DNA from: an uncultured Ruminococcus sp.
Lineage (GTDB): Bacteria > Bacillota > Clostridia > Oscillospirales > CAG-272
Direction: 5' to 3'
Assembly: GCA_902797495.1 (NCBI GenBank)
Contig: CADBTH010000235.1
Coordinates: 1 to 8,249, forward strand
DNA: 8,249 bases
Part shown: one piece after another, positions 6,238 to 8,249 of the stretch
Numbering within the stretch: the first letter of the stretch is position 1
Layout of the letters: every line of letters begins with the position of its first letter
Notes under the pieces: generated by a model
What the model was told of the DNA's origin: nothing
The model's database searches: none
The model's input: only the letters and a program-made list of their open reading frames with translations
Program-made: the position numbers and the translations under genes

Positions 6238-7823
6238 CCGTTTCTCACCTTCTTCAGCACGTCGTCCATCGACAGTCCGTATTTCGCGGCGACGTCGGCG
6301 GCAAAACTGCGTCCCTCCGGCGCGCGGCGGACCACCTTGAAGCTGCGCTCGCCCGACGTGATGTCCGCGACGAGCGTGTCGACGGTCTTTCCTTCCATCG
6401 GCGCGACGCGCCCGTTTATCGACGCCGTCGACGCGGCGAGGGCGTGCAGGTGGGTCGAGAAGACCGTGCGGCATCCGATGACGGAGAGCGAGGCGACGAC
6501 CTCCTCGGCGATCGCGGACGCTTCCTCCGAGCCCGTCGACGAGAGAGATTCGTCGAGCAGGACGAGGCTGTCCTTCGTTACTTTTGAGAGTATATCGGAA
6601 AGGCGCGAGCACTCCTCGCCGAGCCTTCCTTTATCTACCGTGTCCTCCTCGGACGTCGGGAAATGACAGAACACGTTGTCGCACGGGTCGATCTCGAGGC
6701 TCTCCGCGCAGACCGGAAGTCCGAGGGACGTCATTACGGCGGCTTGTCCGACGGCGCAGGTGAAGACAGATTTGCCGCCGCGGTTGGGGCCGGTCACGAC
6801 CCACACGCCGACGCCGTCGAACGTGACGTCGTTCGGCACCATATCGCCTTCGGTGAGAAGCGCGATGCGCGGATTGACAAGTCCCGACGCCGTGAATTTC
6901 CCGCTCTCCTCCGAGATCTTCGGGAACGTGAGCGCAACCCCGCGCTCCCTGAGAGACGAGAGGAACTGTCCCGCCTTCGTCAGGAACTCGATCTCGGGAA
7001 GTATTGCGAACAGAAAGTCGGTGTTCTCGAGGACGTACGTCTGAACTATCCTTCTCCACGACTTGAAGCTCGTTTTGAAGACATCGCCGAGCGCGGAAAG
7101 GACGCTCTTCGCGAGCCCTTCCCTCTCGGGATCCGAGAGAGAGTGAGCCGCTTTGACGAGGGGGGATATGAACGTCGTCTCGTCCTTCGAGCGGTCGAGC
7201 CGCAGTATGCGCTCGAGCGAGGTGCCCGACTTGAACGTCTCGTTCCCGACGGACAGTATCCCCGCGCTCTCGGGCGAGAGCGTCCGGTCGAGGTTGACCC
7301 CGATCGTCACGCTCCGTATCTCCCTCACGCGGTGAGTCAGCTCTTCGAGCCTGCGGTTTATCTCTTTATAATACTCGCTCTCCGAAAGGAGCGAGACCCT
7401 CTCGCAAAGCGCCTTCATCGCCTCCGACGAAAAACGCTCCCTCAGCGGCAGAAGACCCGCCTTCAGCGTCTCTATGAGCGAGACGTAAAGCTCGACCTCG
7501 GTCATACTGTAAAGATATTCGTCCGCCGACTCCGCCTCCGACGCAAGACGGCGCACGTCGCCTACGTCCGACATTATCGGCACGCACTTCTTCAAAACGG
7601 CCAGCGCCTCCGGCACGTCCATGACGTCGCCGACAGTCGCGCATCTGTACCTTATGACCTCCGCGTCGCTCGACATAAACTCCGGCAGCGACGCGTTCTT
7701 CATATCGAACCACTCGTTAAAGCCGAGATCCGCCAGCGCCCCCGCCGAATACTCCATCCCGCCTCCGCGGCGCTCCGCGTCGGGATAAAGCAGGCTGAAC
7801 GGTTTGTTCATTCCAGCGTCCAT
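6234..7823 (-). CDS. Short MutS-like ATPase without mismatch-recognition domain
   Basis: A 529-residue protein with the core and ATPase parts of MutS (domains III and V) but no N-terminal mismatch-binding domain, no connector and no Smr tail. The ATPase region begins near 340: Walker A GPNRGGKS (345-352; canonical MutS has GPNMGGKST), a family-specific KGRLGEECSRL (398-408) in place of the usual signature stretch, Walker B LVLLDE with D424 and E425, and the switch histidine in STHLHALA (H458). The end (PEGRSFAADVAAKYGL) corresponds to the MutS region preceding the dimer helices. The helical part (about 60-300) includes VTIGVNLDR, which I recall from clostridial MutS-related proteins. ATP binding and DNA clamp-like action are inferred; it is unlikely to do canonical mismatch repair. 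ATG 7823 has AGGAG seven bases upstream. It heads an operon with the lipoprotein and TerB-like genes. Confidence 0.88.
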   Translation of the reverse strand: MDAGMNKPFSLLYPDAERRGGGMEYSAGALADLGFNEWFDMKNASLPEFMSSDAEVIRYRCATVGDVMDVPEALAVLKKCVPIMSDVGDVRRLASEAESADEYLYSMTEVELYVSLIETLKAGLLPLRERFSSEAMKALCERVSLLSESEYYKEINRRLEELTHRVREIRSVTIGVNLDRTLSPESAGILSVGNETFKSGTSLERILRLDRSKDETTFISPLVKAAHSLSDPEREGLAKSVLSALGDVFKTSFKSWRRIVQTYVLENTDFLFAILPEIEFLTKAGQFLSSLRERGVALTFPKISEESGKFTASGLVNPRIALLTEGDMVPNDVTFDGVGVWVVTGPNRGGKSVFTCAVGQAAVMTSLGLPVCAESLEIDPCDNVFCHFPTSEEDTVDKGRLGEECSRLSDILSKVTKDSLVLLDESLSSTGSEEASAIAEEVVASLSVIGCRTVFSTHLHALAASTASINGRVAPMEGKTVDTLVADITSGERSFKVVRRAPEGRSFAADVAAKYGLSMDDVLKKVRNG

Positions 7824-7852
7824 ATCTATGCTCCTAATAATTCACTTATAAT

Positions 7853-7881
7853 ATTATATCATGGATTTTTATAATTGTGAA
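7853..7881 (-). promoter_or_regulatory. Promoter of the MutS-like/lipoprotein/TerB-like operon
   Basis: On the minus strand TTCACA (7876-7881) and a perfect TATAAT (7853-7858) are 17 bases apart, with TG one base before the -10. Transcription would start near 7846, leaving a leader of about 22 nt that holds the AGGAG binding site. No second promoter is evident before the two downstream genes. Confidence 0.8.
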
Positions 7882-7891
7882 GATATTTTGT

Positions 7892-7921
7892 AAAAAAAGA
7901 TCGCCGCCCCGAAGGGCGGCG
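7892..7921 (-). terminator. Terminator of the dockerin-protein gene
   Basis: On the minus strand an 8-bp GC stem (CGCCGCCC / GGGCGGCG, plus-strand arms 7902-7909 and 7914-7921) with a stable TTCG loop is followed, after GAT C, by a run of seven T (7892-7898). A smaller inverted pair (CCGGCT 7925-7930, AGCCGG 7940-7945) lies just upstream and overlaps the stop codon. Confidence 0.88.
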
Positions 7922-7937
7922 GGACCGGCTCTGTTTG

Positions 7938-8249
7938 TCAGCCGGCTAATATCTTTTTGAGTTCTGTCAGATCCTTGACGTTCACAGTCCCGTCGCCGTC
8001 GGCGTCAGCTCCCGGAGTCTCGCCGGAGGCTCCGGAGATTATCTTTTTCAGAGCCGCGACGTCCTTGACGGTCACGGTCCCGTCGCCGTCCGCGTCGCCG
8101 CAGACGAGTGAGGGCGCGGGAGTCGGGAGGACTGCTGAGATCTCGTCGTAAAGGCCGTCCAGCGCCGAGGCGAGTTCGTCCCCGTCGGCGGCGTACACAC
8201 AGCCGTCGAGGACGTTGGGGACGCCTATCGCCGGAAGCGGGTCGCAGTC
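7938..8249 (-). CDS. Secreted dockerin type I protein, C-terminal part (cut by right edge)
   Basis: The last 103 codons of a gene that enters from the right edge; the frame is open throughout and no start is in view. The C-terminal 60 residues are a type I dockerin: two EF-hand-like calcium loops, GDADGDGTVTVKDVAALKKI and ADADGDGTVNVKDLTELKKI, with Asp at loop positions 1, 3, 5 and 12 in both. The pair VK occupies positions 10-11 in each loop, where cohesin specificity is read. Ahead of it is a proline linker (PTPAPS) and the tail of an unknown domain. Dockerins attach extracellular enzymes or other proteins to cohesin scaffolds, so a secreted, perhaps fibre-related, protein is likely; its main domain lies outside the window, so no enzymatic role can be named. 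Confidence 0.92.
   Translation of the reverse strand, partial: DCDPLPAIGVPNVLDGCVYAADGDELASALDGLYDEISAVLPTPAPSLVCGDADGDGTVTVKDVAALKKIISGASGETPGADADGDGTVNVKDLTELKKILAG
7951..8096. repeat. Tandem internal repeat encoding the two dockerin loops (90-base period)
   Basis: Bases 7972-8006 and 8062-8096 match at 32 of 35 positions, and the preceding ATCTTTTTGA (7951) and ATCTTTTTCA (8041) match at the same 90-base offset. This is the DNA trace of the 30-residue dockerin duplication and is unusually similar at nucleotide level, suggesting recent duplication or gene conversion between the halves. Confidence 0.75.

Noticed and set aside
6234..7823. MutS2 (recombination or ribosome-rescue type)
   Set aside because: The protein is too short and has no Smr nuclease domain or long coiled coil after the ATPase.
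6663..7874. A 403-codon plus-strand open frame opposite the MutS-like gene
   Set aside because: Charged low-information sequence with no ribosome binding site; it runs over the operon promoter and mirrors a clear ATPase gene.

Overview
This window looks like a chromosomal segment of a GC-rich, low-abundance-type Clostridia (Oscillospirales/Ruminococcaceae-like, probably a gut or rumen lineage). The support is indirect: strong Shine-Dalgarno sites, housekeeping-type promoters with exact 17-bp spacers in AT-rich gaps between GC-rich genes, a zinc-ribbon form of ribosomal protein L28, a dockerin-bearing secreted protein, and protein families (DUF6873, a short MutS-like ATPase, a DEDDh exonuclease with zinc ribbon) that I associate with Clostridia. 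The species-level assignment is inference.

Layout, left to right. (1) The first 89 codons of a SufC-like ABC ATPase run off the left edge on the minus strand. (2) Diverging from it on the plus strand is a DEDDh 3'-5' exonuclease with a C-terminal zinc ribbon and basic tail; each has its own clear promoter in the shared gap. (3) A cluster of three perfect or near-perfect hairpins separates this gene from a convergent minus-strand operon. (4) That operon reads MATE efflux transporter, then DUF6873 guanidino-modifying-enzyme-fold protein, then alpha/beta-hydrolase, with 12- and 22-nt gaps. (5) Upstream lies rpmB (L28) with a strong promoter and its own terminator, which sits almost against the MATE start. 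(6) A second minus-strand operon reads MutS-like ATPase, then lipoprotein, then TerB-like protein; the first two overlap by ATGA and the last two are 22 nt apart. It has one excellent promoter. (7) At the right edge is the C-terminal end of a secreted protein with a dockerin type I module, closed by a TTCG-loop terminator.

How the genes work together: the two operons are the parts with content. The MATE/DUF6873/hydrolase set could handle export and enzymatic modification of a small molecule, but no substrate can be read from sequence. The MutS-like/lipoprotein/TerB-like set joins a cytosolic DNA-type ATPase lacking mismatch-recognition domains to a membrane-anchored lipoprotein and an all-helical TerB-like protein; this is the least understood unit here and the best candidate for an undescribed function. 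Almost every base is explained by ordinary genes; there is no CRISPR array, prophage, insertion sequence or RNA gene that I can support.
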